NCBI GenBank assembly: GCA_014382015.1
Contig: JACNKN010000049.1
Span: 78,894 to 142,893 of the forward strand
DNA from: Fidelibacterota bacterium
GTDB taxonomy: Bacteria > Fidelibacterota > Marinisomatia > Marinisomatales > TCS55
DNA length: 64,000 bases
Direction of reading: 5' to 3'
Each line of letters begins with the position of its first letter. Position 1 is the stretch's first letter. A program made the position numbers and the translations under genes. Shown piece by piece: positions 18,681 through 26,582 of the stretch. Below the pieces are notes generated by a model. That model was not told where the DNA came from. It did not search any database and was given only the letters and a program-made list of their open reading frames with translations.

Positions 18681-18824
18681 ATGATTGATATCTTAATTTC
18701 ATTCAAATCAAAACATTATCCCAAGACAATGCCAACGACTAAAATGGGACGAAGTGTGTTTGCTCTGGTGGCATCAGCTGCTTGGGTGACGGCCTTGGTA
18801 TTTACAATTTTGGAATATAATTAG
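18681..18824 (+). CDS. Possible small single-pass membrane protein (47 aa)
   Basis: ATG to TAG open frame of 47 codons in an otherwise empty gap. Seen: a basic N-terminal third with SFKSKHYPK and KMGR, then a hydrophobic helix SVFALVASAAWVTALVFTIL ending in EYN. Positive-inside layout is consistent with a real membrane peptide. Against it: no clear ribosome site before the ATG. No family recognised. Confidence 0.4.
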   Translation: MIDILISFKSKHYPKTMPTTKMGRSVFALVASAAWVTALVFTILEYN

Positions 18825-18842
18825 AGCCGTATTTATTCTAAT

Positions 18843-18857
18843 GGGTTGGTCCAACCC
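18843..18857. repeat. Short palindrome GGGTTGGTCCAACCC
   Basis: Seven-base arms around a single T, in the gap between the small plus-strand frame and the tautomerase gene. Could act as a weak hairpin between convergent genes; no T-run follows. Confidence 0.35.
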
Positions 18858-18919
18858 CGTCAGAAAATAAGTTTATGAAAAGTGGGATAATCTATCTATT
18901 AATTGGCAATAATCTGTAT

Positions 18920-19111
18920 TCAAGGGAGACCGACGGGTTTCCCCCCAATTGCCCATTCTCCAGGATTTGTTTCTTCGATGAGAACCCAATTACCATTACG
19001 TTTTTCTTCCCCGGTTACTTTCACCATCGCCTCAGTAACCTCATGGATCATTTCAGATTTCTGTTCATCGGTAAAAACGCCACGGACAATTTTAATAGTA
19101 GTTATAGGCAT
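18920..19111 (-). CDS. 4-oxalocrotonate tautomerase-family protein
   Basis: 63 aa, exactly the size of 4-OT subunits. The start at 19111 is chosen because it leaves Pro directly after the initiator Met (M-PITTIKIVRGVF), the catalytic base of the family; a longer frame to 19153 would bury it. Seen: the central WVLIEETNPGEWAIGG, matching the VxIxExxxxxWxxGG core. These hexamers tautomerise enol-acids from aromatic or phenolic degradation. First gene (3'-most) of a same-strand cluster of small barrel proteins. Confidence 0.88.
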   Translation of the reverse strand: MPITTIKIVRGVFTDEQKSEMIHEVTEAMVKVTGEEKRNGNWVLIEETNPGEWAIGGKPVGLP

Positions 19112-19180
19112 ATTTATTACCCTTTTTACTTTTAGTTTATAAAAGGAAAGCATTCCACCAAGTGGCGGAATGCGTCACCA

Positions 19181-19564
19181 TTATTTGTGGTTATTTAAAT
19201 AACCAAATTTACCATACGCCAACTGGAAAGCAGCGAAAAGGAGAACTGTTGACCAACCCAGCGGACCGATTTCTCCTGATAATTGATTAACAATACTCAC
19301 AGCTGCACTAATACCAAAGCTAATGCTTAATGCTTTTGCCACCGCTGTTTTTGCATCGGAATCAGGTGCGTTACTCATAAACCATGTAATAAGCGCATAT
19401 CCAATATTAGCGGCACCAAACCATCTGGCCATCATGATAGAACCATCAATAATGTCCTGTGATAACCCATATGGCGCCAACGTAGCTGCAGGTGCGAAGA
19501 TGAAACCAATGCCAAACAGTCCAGCCACCACTGTATTTATTTTGAAAAGTGTGTTAAGAGTCAT
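19181..19564 (-). CDS. Small four-helix membrane protein of unknown function
   Basis: 127 aa with four predicted transmembrane helices (about residues 8-30, 45-62, 75-93, 98-118), with a hydrophilic loop SNAPDSDAKTA between helices 2 and 3. Resembles the generic DUF4345/DoxX-like small integral proteins, but no diagnostic motif is visible. Preceded by a strong AAAAGGAGAA ribosome site of the same type as its four upstream neighbours, from which it is separated by two hairpins (19603-19660). Confidence 0.7.
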   Translation of the reverse strand: MTLNTLFKINTVVAGLFGIGFIFAPAATLAPYGLSQDIIDGSIMMARWFGAANIGYALITWFMSNAPDSDAKTAVAKALSISFGISAAVSIVNQLSGEIGPLGWSTVLLFAAFQLAYGKFGYLNNHK

Positions 19565-19602
19565 TTTATTCTCCTTTTGGTTATTGATCCAATTGTCCCA
19601 TT

Positions 19603-19626
19603 AACCCCCGGCTTAAGCCGGGGGTT
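19603..19626. repeat. 24-bp perfect palindrome (C5GG...CCG5)
   Basis: AACCCCCGGCTTAAGCCGGGGGTT is perfectly self-complementary. It lies in the 106-bp gap between the secreted 250-aa protein gene and the membrane protein gene. Both flanking genes read leftwards, so it would act as an intra-cluster RNA hairpin, attenuating or stabilising the message. Confidence 0.7.
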
Positions 19627-19644
19627 ATGAAAGAAATGAGATCG

Positions 19645-19660
19645 AACCGCTTTAGCGGTT
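19645..19660 (-). terminator. Hairpin after the 19671-20423 gene
   Basis: AACCGCTTTAGCGGTT, 6-bp arms with a 4-base loop, 11 bp after the stop codon. Followed on the minus strand by CGATCTC, not by a T-run, so it is at best a partial terminator or processing signal. Together with the palindrome at 19603 it gives two consecutive hairpins. Confidence 0.4.
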
Positions 19661-19670
19661 TATCGTTTAT

Positions 19671-20423
19671 TTAATTGTCTTCTGGCGTACTTAAATCTCT
19701 GCGCGTTTTGATTATTTCCCGCACACGATATTTCACCACTTTTTGGTAAATCGCATTTAATCGCTTGGCCTCTTCTTCACCTAATACATCATCCATACCC
19801 AACTGGCCCGCAGGCGATTGCATACTGCCTGATATTTCTTCCAAAGATTCTCCGGGATATTCCCAGACCCATGCATCAGGATATTTGCCAGAAGCCACAC
19901 GATAGATATTATGAGAAAGGGGATCTTTATTGGCCGCCTTCGTCTTTTTTATTGCTTCTAAAAACTCGATATATTCACCATGGGCTCCGGGTCGAACCAT
20001 ATTGTATGAATAATGCCAATAGGGGCCTTTTAATTTGGGGTTATAGCTCAAATCCTTTTCATAAACCATAAAACTAATCCCAGTGTTTGTACTATTATCC
20101 ACATAAGGGGCAACGTATTTTTGCCAATGTTTAAAATCTTCTGGACTGCGAACGCGTTCATCCATGGCTTTGAACGTGTGTGGACCGGACCACCCCATCA
20201 ATAAACCTGCATTAGGCCCTGTTAAAATATCGTGGTAATATTCTGGCCATTGGCCTTTTCCATGGAATTTTGCCACATGAGCTTTAAGACCTTCTTCTAG
20301 CTGAACAATTTTCCCAGCGGCTGGTTTTAGGTACCATGTCCGCCATACATTGCCTTTTTCTTGTGCAAATAAGACGGCACATGTCATTAATGGGACTAAA
20401 ATCCCCATGATTCTTTTCATCAT
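19671..20423 (-). CDS. Secreted protein with two ferredoxin-like (ABM-type) domains
   Basis: 250 aa. Seen: cleavable signal peptide (GILVPLMTCAVLFAQ), then two successive alpha/beta modules, each opening with a W/H-x-Y strand (VWRTWYLKPAAGKIVQLEEG and YWHYSYNMVRPGAHGEYIEF). That spacing is typical of dimeric alpha+beta barrel (antibiotic biosynthesis monooxygenase-like) folds. No cofactor motif. The ATG pair at 20423/20420 follows AAAAGGAGAAACCG. It is exported, whereas the next two small paralogue-like genes are not. Function unknown; fold assignment moderate. Confidence 0.7.
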   Translation of the reverse strand: MMKRIMGILVPLMTCAVLFAQEKGNVWRTWYLKPAAGKIVQLEEGLKAHVAKFHGKGQWPEYYHDILTGPNAGLLMGWSGPHTFKAMDERVRSPEDFKHWQKYVAPYVDNSTNTGISFMVYEKDLSYNPKLKGPYWHYSYNMVRPGAHGEYIEFLEAIKKTKAANKDPLSHNIYRVASGKYPDAWVWEYPGESLEEISGSMQSPAGQLGMDDVLGEEEAKRLNAIYQKVVKYRVREIIKTRRDLSTPEDN

Positions 20424-20467
20424 CGGTTTCTCCTTTTGGTTAGTTTATTGTTTATTTTATTTATACG

Positions 20468-20785
20468 CTAATTTATTCCGGTTACCTTACTCGGCCCATC
20501 CAGTACATCAAATCCTTTATCAAAAAGATTGGTGAAATTCGGATTGTTGGCTAAAGCACCGGCGTAGAGTTCGCCACCTCGGTAAGCTTCACAGGCCTCT
20601 TTACTTTCCCATGAATAAACACCGCCGTAAGTGTTATTGGCTTCATCAGAGAGCCACACTTTAGAAATCAAACCGGGAAGGGCAGCAAAATGCGGTGCCA
20701 CTTCATTGGCTACACCCATAAAGTCATCATGGGTAATACCTGCCAGATTAAAATTGACTACTTGGATGTATTTGATTTGACTCAT
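20468..20785 (-). CDS. YdhR-like small monooxygenase-fold protein
   Basis: 105 aa, the length of YdhR-type putative mono-oxygenases. Seen: IQVVNFNLAGITHDDFM at the N-terminus, HFAALPGLISKVWLSDE, and YGGVYSWESKEACEAYRGGE, which are the PGL...KxW and GGxYxWxS/xxAxxYxxSE motifs of the YdhR family. Dimeric ferredoxin-like barrel, cytosolic, proposed to act on aromatic or quinone-like compounds. Good AAAAGGAGA ribosome site. Confidence 0.85.
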   Translation of the reverse strand: MSQIKYIQVVNFNLAGITHDDFMGVANEVAPHFAALPGLISKVWLSDEANNTYGGVYSWESKEACEAYRGGELYAGALANNPNFTNLFDKGFDVLDGPSKVTGIN

Positions 20786-20809
20786 ATTTATCTCCTTTTC
20801 TTGGTTTGA

Positions 20810-21097
20810 TTAATCACCTTTTGATATTGCATCCAAAGCCGCCTGCATGCTCATGACGGGGTGGATATCCGTATCACCCAATTCCAGTATTGGATCAAAA
20901 AATTGAACGATTTGTTCCATAGAGTTTGCTTCCAGAATCATGTAAAAAACATGCCCTGGCGGGTCCACATATATACCATGGACGTTTATACCAATATCAC
21001 CTGCGTTCTGAATGGTCTGCATCATTTTTGCTTTTTTGTTTTCATCATGGGCATGGCAGGTCTGGTAACTATGGGTATGGGTTGCATGAAATAGCAT
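20810..21097 (-). CDS. Small His-rich ferredoxin-like protein (DUF3303-like)
   Basis: 95 aa from the ATG at 21097, which follows AAAAGGAGAAACAA; a longer frame to 21178 runs through a hairpin and is rejected. Seen: HATHTHSYQTCHAHDENKKA near the N-terminus (five His, one Cys), then beta-alpha-beta GINVHGIYVDPPGHVFYMILEA and a final MSMQAALD. The fold matches the short DUF3303/nickel-sensor-like small alpha+beta proteins. The His/Cys head may bind a metal. Part of the 18920-22075 cluster. Confidence 0.72.
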   Translation of the reverse strand: MLFHATHTHSYQTCHAHDENKKAKMMQTIQNAGDIGINVHGIYVDPPGHVFYMILEANSMEQIVQFFDPILELGDTDIHPVMSMQAALDAISKGD

Positions 21098-21117
21098 TTG
21101 TTTCTCCTTTTGGTTTT

Positions 21118-21149
21118 GAGTAGAGACACGGCACGACGTGTCTCTACTC
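21118..21149. repeat. Strong hairpin, 13-bp arms
   Basis: GAGTAGAGACACG and its exact complement surround the loop GCACGA. It lies in the leader of the 95-aa protein gene, 21 bp before its start on the minus strand. The stem-loop core ACG-GCA-CG is shared with the hairpin at 54108-54126, suggesting a dispersed repeat. Confidence 0.7.
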
Positions 21150-21235
21150 CACATTGTTAATTTCATTGGGGCCACCATAGGGGGTTATCAAGGATTTTGA
21201 CCATAGAAGGATTGGTAGCCCCAACTGAATTTATT

Positions 21236-22075
21236 TTATCGTTTCGCCAGTTTTACCCAATTTGTATGGACAGCAATATCCTTATGACCCCAGGCAATAT
21301 ACTTATTACGTTTTTGAAAAAAGGCTTTTCGTTCTTCTTCAACGGGCCATGCTTTTTCAATCGCTTCCTTACTTAAGCTATTATTATCCGCATCAACCAT
21401 ATTTGCATATTCAGTTACATTATGAACAGGGATTTTTCCACCACCCAGAGAACCAGACCAATAATGTTTCAGTTCTCTTCGGCTGATTATTTTATCATTC
21501 TTCATGACAACCTTTTTAAAATACTCATCAAATAATGCTTCCCTTTCTTCTATACTGCCACCTTCTACTTGACTCATGGGTTTAAGGTAATATTCTATAA
21601 CTGTAACGACTGAATTTTCCGTAATTTTCTTTTTATTCCTTTTTACCCGACTTGTAACCATTTCCATTACGGCCAGATCTGTATGTTTGCTTTGCCAGTA
21701 TTTTCCATAATCCTTAAAAAAGGCTTTTCGTTTTTCTTCATTTGGCCAGCCCTTTTTACGCATATCCCCACTACCTACTGTACTTTTATCTGCGTCAGCA
21801 ATGGATTTCCATTCCCTAATATGAACAACTTCATTTAATGAACCAGACCAGCGATGGCCCAAGACCAAACTACTGATCATATCCTTATCTAAACGATTCA
21901 TTATGGTTGATTCTTTTTCCATTAATTCACCCATTTTAGTCCAGGAACCATCTTCAACTTCATCCATGTCGTTCATGTAGTACATAGAAACTGTCACGAC
22001 ATGGTTATCCGGGTTATACTGGCCGAATATGACACCTGTCATTACAACCAATGTAAATAGGATCTTTGTTTTCAT
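21236..22075 (-). CDS. Exported protein with two tandem ferredoxin-like repeats
   Basis: 279 aa. Seen: signal peptide (ILFTLVVMTGVIFGQ) followed by two homologous halves of about 115-120 aa. Each starts with VVTVxxYY, contains GHRWSGSL or KHYWSGSL, then ADxxxS...KxWPxEExRKAFFxxxxKY and ends HxDxAV. The internal duplication is clear by eye. Domain type resembles the neighbouring ABM/YdhR-like proteins. First gene of the cluster, with an AAAAGGAGAACACA ribosome site. Likely periplasmic; ligand unknown. Confidence 0.78.
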   Translation of the reverse strand: MKTKILFTLVVMTGVIFGQYNPDNHVVTVSMYYMNDMDEVEDGSWTKMGELMEKESTIMNRLDKDMISSLVLGHRWSGSLNEVVHIREWKSIADADKSTVGSGDMRKKGWPNEEKRKAFFKDYGKYWQSKHTDLAVMEMVTSRVKRNKKKITENSVVTVIEYYLKPMSQVEGGSIEEREALFDEYFKKVVMKNDKIISRRELKHYWSGSLGGGKIPVHNVTEYANMVDADNNSLSKEAIEKAWPVEEERKAFFQKRNKYIAWGHKDIAVHTNWVKLAKR

Positions 22076-22461
22076 TGTGTTCTCCTTTTCGTTTGTTTAC
22101 GTGTTTTCACAATTTATATAATCAATAAGACTTGAGGAAATATCATAGGATAAATAGCTCAAAATAAAAATATTAATGACAAGTATTTGGCGTAAAAAAT
22201 GGAAAGGAAGGCTTTGACGGACCGGTATTTCAGGGGTGTAACCTCTGTGAAGATGGGCCCCCCATGAGTCCAAACATATATTCAAATGTGTCTCTATTTA
22301 AATAGTTTAAGAAACGACTTTGCCTATTCAAATATAGATTTAGGCTGTTATATAAAACAAGAAATAATTAAAGACCATTCAGGATACGAGTGTCTTTATA
22401 TCCTTATATAGATGTATTTAGGGAATATTATCGGGATTTCTTTGTCTGAAAACTACCCTAT

Positions 22462-22602
22462 TTATTCGGTCTCATCTTCCACATCTTCTACCCGGATAAA
22501 GTTTTTAAACGTCCACCCTTTTTCTGCAAAGATTCGCTTGACACTCAGTAGGGCGATGATGATGAGAATGATCCAAAATATTTGTACAAATGTGAAATTC
22601 AT
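22462..22602 (-). CDS. Small single-pass membrane protein (46 aa)
   Basis: ATG to TAA frame of 46 codons, too short for most gene callers. Seen: a clean N-terminal transmembrane helix FVQIFWIILIIIALLSV followed by a basic, then acidic tail (KRIFAEKGWTFKNFIRVEDV, then EDETE). This charge pattern (in-to-out helix, amphipathic basic segment, acidic end) is unlike random sequence. No strong ribosome site. It lies alone in the 670-bp gap between the ferredoxin-like cluster and the S51 peptidase gene. No family recognised. Confidence 0.55.
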   Translation of the reverse strand: MNFTFVQIFWIILIIIALLSVKRIFAEKGWTFKNFIRVEDVEDETE

Positions 22603-22665
22603 AGAAGAAAATACAACATGGAATGCGTTCTTAGGGATTCTGAAGTTTCCATAATTTATTTTTCC

Positions 22666-22743
22666 AACTCACCCCAGCTTTAGTCCAATATTTAATGATG
22701 TAAATACCGCCACACTCTTCCAAGAGAGGGGTTGGGGTGAGTT
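22666..22743. repeat. 78-bp inverted repeat, 11-bp arms
   Basis: AACTCACCCCA at 22666-22676 and TGGGGTGAGTT at 22733-22743 are exact complements; the interior has a smaller CTCTTCCAAGAG palindrome. It ends 4 bp from the S51 peptidase stop and may serve as its transcription end, or be a mobile mini-repeat. The rest of 22076-22747, apart from the 46-aa gene, shows nothing recognisable. Confidence 0.55.
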
Positions 22744-22747
22744 AAAA

Positions 22748-23785
22748 TTAAAATGGCTTTGAATTGAATTGTCCATCCACCACGGACCAGTGATGCCACG
22801 TGCCCCCAACTCCTGTTTCCCAATCAGTAAGATCAAAGACACCACTTACAGGTGCTTTATAAACTTTCAATGCCTCTCCATTTCTATCCCACGTAAGGGG
22901 TTGCCCTGATTCACACACTTCTGTTAAACCCATTGCCCGAATAAAATAGGCATCGCCAAGGCCGTACACCCTTGCCATTCCACTTGGATCAATGGTCACC
23001 GCCGTTCGTTCATCGATACCGATACCCTTTGTTAAGGTGTTGTTATCCTTGGCAATCCGCGCCAAGAAGGCCACATGCCTTCCTTGTCTTGAACGCTGAC
23101 TATAATGGGTATCCGTAATGACATTTTTTAAATATTTAATACCAATAAATTTTAGTGAATCTATAGAAACATCATCTCGATATGGATCACCCAACGCTTC
23201 TTCAGAAGTAACCGTTCCATTCTTCGCATTAAAAATATATTCACCTAAAATAGCCATCCCGGCACTGGTGCCGCCGACAACAATGTTCCGGTTATTGATT
23301 CCTGCATTTATGAGACTATCAATCGGTGTGTTTCGCCAATAGTTTACATAATTCCACTGGTTGCCCCCGGCAAACCAAATGCCTTCTGCTTGATTAATTT
23401 TTCGATGAAGTGTGGTATCGTAACTGGCATCCTTGTTTTTCACCACAATGGATTCCACCGAATTGATGGTAACGCCCAAATCGGAATACATATAATCATT
23501 ATACCCATTCGCCCCAGAAGCGCGGAGCACTAAGATGTCGCCCCCATCCGATTGGTTTAAAAACCAGCGCATAGCATTGTCATCTTCACTGGAGCCACCC
23601 ATAAGACAAACACCCCCTTTTGGGGATGTCTTTTTATCCACTGTGTTTCCTGTAAAGTACGATGTGTATTGATGGACAACTGGTGGAACGATTATTTCTT
23701 CTTCTTTTGGCTTATCCTCGCAAGCGAAGAGGAAAAGGAAAATAAAGTTCAAAAATAAATTGAAATGCATAAATATAGAAACCAT
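22748..23785 (-). CDS. Peptidase S51 / cyanophycinase-like lipoprotein
   Basis: About 345 aa. The frame opens at 23821 but its first 12 codons lie inside a palindromic repeat, so the ATG at 23785 (or 23770) is preferred. Seen: lipobox LFLFACED, GGVCLMGGSSED, IWFAGGNQWNYVNYWR, the nucleophile VVGGTSAGMAILGEY and TDTHYSQRSRQGRHVAFLAR, all matching cyanophycinase (Ser protease splitting beta-Asp-Arg polymer) and its extracellular relatives. As a lipoprotein it probably acts outside the cytoplasm on Asp-containing peptides, not on internal cyanophycin. Stands at the end of a run of exported hydrolases. Confidence 0.88.
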   Translation of the reverse strand: MVSIFMHFNLFLNFIFLFLFACEDKPKEEEIIVPPVVHQYTSYFTGNTVDKKTSPKGGVCLMGGSSEDDNAMRWFLNQSDGGDILVLRASGANGYNDYMYSDLGVTINSVESIVVKNKDASYDTTLHRKINQAEGIWFAGGNQWNYVNYWRNTPIDSLINAGINNRNIVVGGTSAGMAILGEYIFNAKNGTVTSEEALGDPYRDDVSIDSLKFIGIKYLKNVITDTHYSQRSRQGRHVAFLARIAKDNNTLTKGIGIDERTAVTIDPSGMARVYGLGDAYFIRAMGLTEVCESGQPLTWDRNGEALKVYKAPVSGVFDLTDWETGVGGTWHHWSVVDGQFNSKPF

Positions 23786-23795
23786 TTTATTTGAC

Positions 23796-23845
23796 GCCCC
23801 CTTTTTAAACTCCCCCCTCATACGAGGGGGGAGTTTAGGGGGTGC
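23796..23845. repeat. Palindromic interspersed repeat, copy b (near perfect)
   Basis: CCCCCTTTTTAAACTCCCCCC, an 8-base TCATACGA centre, then GGGGGGAGTTTAGGGGG. Ends 11 bp before the preferred start of the S51 gene, so it would form a very stable hairpin in that gene's leader. Confidence 0.8.
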
Positions 23846-23915
23846 GTAAAAATGAGAGTTAAACTGTTTATCACATTCTGCCTGTTTTCAAAGGACATTG
23901 TGAGTTCATAAATAA

Positions 23916-25349
23916 TTACTTTTGCGGCACTGGCGGCGGGCCTGGGGGAATCATTGCTTCATATTTTTCCGAGCCCTTCCGTTCCTTGAATTCTGCTGTC
24001 ACTTCTTTTACCAATTGAGGGTCTTCAAACAAATCGACCATGGTCATGCCCAAAGCCTTTGTTGCTTGGATCATTCCTTTATGTCCAATGGACATGCCGG
24101 TGCAAGCCACCACCGCCCATGAATGCCAGGGCGCATCTTTAGGGGCTGCCGGTGTTGATAACCGTACCACAGGTACAATTTGACTCACATCCCCCACATC
24201 CGTGGAGCCGCCTTGTGCAGGCTTGGTTTCTTTCAATGGATAAATAGCCCCATCCATACCCACCTCCGGTTTGCCTGTGGCCCGTTGAATCTCTTTCGCA
24301 TATTCTATTTCTTTTTTAGTGTACTTGATGGGCCCCAACATTTCAAAATTTGCTTGAATGGCAGCAGCACCACGACGATTCGGTAAAATTTCGTATATAC
24401 CAGAAATCAGTTCAATCTTATGATCCACTTCTGCCATAAGTGCTCCGGCAGCGGCCATTTTCATCACACGTTGATAAACCACATCTAAACTTTCCCGATC
24501 ATTTTCTCGCACTCGGACCCAGATCTGGGCTTTGTCCGGAACCACATTTACCACATCCCCGGCCTTTTCAATTTGGTAATGAATTCTCGCCGTGGGTTTA
24601 ATATGTTCCCGGTAATAGTTGATGCCCGTGGTAAAGAGTTCCATTCCGTCCACAGCACTAAAACCGTTATAAGGATCCGCAGACGCATGGGCACTCTTCC
24701 CATAAAAATTAACGCGAAAATCGATAAGTGCTTTGCTGCTTTGTGTGGCCGCTTCCATATCATCCCCGGGATGCCAATCCACACACACATCAAGATCGTT
24801 AAAGAGACCGGCCCGGGCGAACCATACCTTGCCGAAAATGGTTTCTTCTGCAGGGGTGCCGTAAAATACCACAGTCCCCTTAATCTTGCCCTTGGCCATC
24901 AATTCTTTTATGGCGACGGCGGCGCCGAGACTGCCGGTACCGAATAAATTATGGCCGCAGCCATGGCCGGGCGCACCTTCGATTAATGATTCTTTTTGGG
25001 ATTGCGCTTTCTGGGAAATGCCTGCATTGGCGTCAAATTCCCCAAGGATACCGATCCGCGGACGGCCGGATCCATAGGTGGCGATAAAAGCGGTAGGCAT
25101 CCCTGCCACACCTCGTTCTACATTGAAGCCGTTTTTTTCTGCATAGTCCGCCAAAATTTTGGATGACTTATACTCTTCCAATGCCAATTCCGCATTGGAC
25201 CAAATGGCATCACTGATTTTGATAAGCGCCTTCCGGTGTCTCTCAACTGACTTGTCGATGGCTTTTTTATTTTTGGACCAATCATCACCGGCCGTAAGTA
25301 GCACAACACTCAATAGACCAATAAAAACTAATTTCATTTTTGTTAACAT
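23916..25349 (-). CDS. Exported M20-family amidohydrolase (AbgB-like)
   Basis: 477 aa. Seen: signal peptide (LVFIGLLSVVLLTAG), ILGEFDANAG, GAPGHGCGHNLFGTGSLGAA, FYGTPAEETIFGKVWFARAG, the dimerisation domain with GKSAHASADPYNGFSA, and TKPAQGGSTDVGDVSQIVP. These are the di-metal ligands and the lid of the AbgB/HipO branch, which cleaves N-acyl or p-aminobenzoyl-glutamate amides. Start at 25349 follows GAAGGAG at 7 nt. A Pro-rich tail (PPGPPPVPQK) ends it. Predicted periplasmic, in a run of secreted peptidases. Confidence 0.92.
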   Translation of the reverse strand: MLTKMKLVFIGLLSVVLLTAGDDWSKNKKAIDKSVERHRKALIKISDAIWSNAELALEEYKSSKILADYAEKNGFNVERGVAGMPTAFIATYGSGRPRIGILGEFDANAGISQKAQSQKESLIEGAPGHGCGHNLFGTGSLGAAVAIKELMAKGKIKGTVVFYGTPAEETIFGKVWFARAGLFNDLDVCVDWHPGDDMEAATQSSKALIDFRVNFYGKSAHASADPYNGFSAVDGMELFTTGINYYREHIKPTARIHYQIEKAGDVVNVVPDKAQIWVRVRENDRESLDVVYQRVMKMAAAGALMAEVDHKIELISGIYEILPNRRGAAAIQANFEMLGPIKYTKKEIEYAKEIQRATGKPEVGMDGAIYPLKETKPAQGGSTDVGDVSQIVPVVRLSTPAAPKDAPWHSWAVVACTGMSIGHKGMIQATKALGMTMVDLFEDPQLVKEVTAEFKERKGSEKYEAMIPPGPPPVPQK

Positions 25350-25453
25350 TATTCTACTCCTTCTTTCAATTCATTAAATTACAGAAAGAACTTTTTACAA
25401 AACTAAATATAAAAACAACGTCTTTGTAATGGTATTGTAATAGCTTAAACCAA

Positions 25454-26446
25454 TTATTTTGAGTTACTAAATAAAAATTTGATAATCCCATTGGCGTAGG
25501 TATCTGCATCATCCCACATGGCCAAGTGACTTCCTTTTTTGCATAGTAAAAAAGAGCCATTCGGCAATTCATTGGACATCCATTCCATATGGGCAGGATC
25601 CATGGTATCATGAGATGCGCCGATGACCAAACTGCGTGTTTTAATATCCTTAAGATCATTTTTTCGATCCCAGAATTCCAACAATCCGGATGCACCAAAT
25701 TCGCTGGGGCCCTGCATGGCCACGTACATTTCCTGATTAATATGGGCGAATGCATTATTCACTTCATCGGGCCATGTATCTGCAGGCATTCTGAGAATAT
25801 GTTGTTCATAGTGGTGAGGAATAAGGAGCTCCATATACCGTGGATTCCCATAATCCTTATTTGCTTCTAACTGCTTAATTTCTGCCAACACTTCCGGTGG
25901 CATTTCCGGACCCAATACGGTATTCGCATAATCATTATAGTCGGGAATGCTGGCCATCATATTGGAAATAATAAGTCCTTTAAGATTCTGCTGATATTTT
26001 AGTGCATACTCCATGGCCAAAATACCACCCCAGGAATGACCCAATAAATAAAAATTGGATGCATTTAATCCCAATGCTTTTCGCACCGATTCTACTTCTT
26101 CTACAAAGCGATCAATCGTCCAATCGGCAGGGTCATTGGTGGGATCACTATTATGAGATCCAAACTGGTCGTAGTAATAATATTCTATATCTTTACCGAA
26201 AAAATATTGATCCAAATTTTTGAAATATTCGTGGGTGGCACCGGGACCACCGTGAAGTAAGAGTAATTTAATACTATCACTATTCCCCATTTTCTGGGTC
26301 CATACTTTATGACCACCGGCAATTTCAATCATTTTAATGTTGGTTGAAACAGGTGCTTTTTCAACCACAGTAGGTTTTGGCGTATTTGCACACCCACTTA
26401 TTAATAACACCGTAAATGCGATAATTGATATACTTTGCTTTTTCAT
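25454..26446 (-). CDS. Proline iminopeptidase-family lipoprotein (S33)
   Basis: 330 aa from the ATG at 26446, which follows AAAAGGAG; the frame reaches 26479 only by reading repeat c. Seen: lipobox TVLLISGCAN, oxyanion LLLLHGGPGATHEYF, YYYYDQFGSHNSD, nucleophile LLGHSWGGILAMEYA, and catalytic Asp/His in GASHDTMDP and KKGSHLAMWDD. This is the classic proline-iminopeptidase pattern: removal of N-terminal Pro from peptides. As a lipoprotein it would process peptides in the periplasm or at the surface. Confidence 0.92.
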   Translation of the reverse strand: MKKQSISIIAFTVLLISGCANTPKPTVVEKAPVSTNIKMIEIAGGHKVWTQKMGNSDSIKLLLLHGGPGATHEYFKNLDQYFFGKDIEYYYYDQFGSHNSDPTNDPADWTIDRFVEEVESVRKALGLNASNFYLLGHSWGGILAMEYALKYQQNLKGLIISNMMASIPDYNDYANTVLGPEMPPEVLAEIKQLEANKDYGNPRYMELLIPHHYEQHILRMPADTWPDEVNNAFAHINQEMYVAMQGPSEFGASGLLEFWDRKNDLKDIKTRSLVIGASHDTMDPAHMEWMSNELPNGSFLLCKKGSHLAMWDDADTYANGIIKFLFSNSK

Positions 26447-26463
26447 TTTGACTCCTTTTGTGA

Positions 26464-26514
26464 CTCCCCTCTTTTTCATTCCCTCATCGATATGAGGGGG
26501 GATTTTAGGGGGAG
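26464..26514. repeat. Palindromic interspersed repeat, copy c
   Basis: Left arm CTCCCCTCTTTTTCATTCCC with centre CTCATCGATATGAG and right arm GGGGGATTTTAGGGGGAG. Sits 17 bp before the S33 gene start. Further upstream, at 26529-26544, a fragment ATGAAAAATATTTTAG identical to the start of the membrane-protein genes at 28524 is visible. Confidence 0.78.
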
Positions 26515-26582
26515 AATATTAAATAATGATATGTCCTAAAATATTTTTCATGTTAATCTTCCGACATTATCCCTACACGCTT

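Noticed and set aside
23786..23821. Longer N-terminus for the S51 peptidase
   Set aside because: The first 12 codons come from palindrome b; the lipoprotein signal starts after it.
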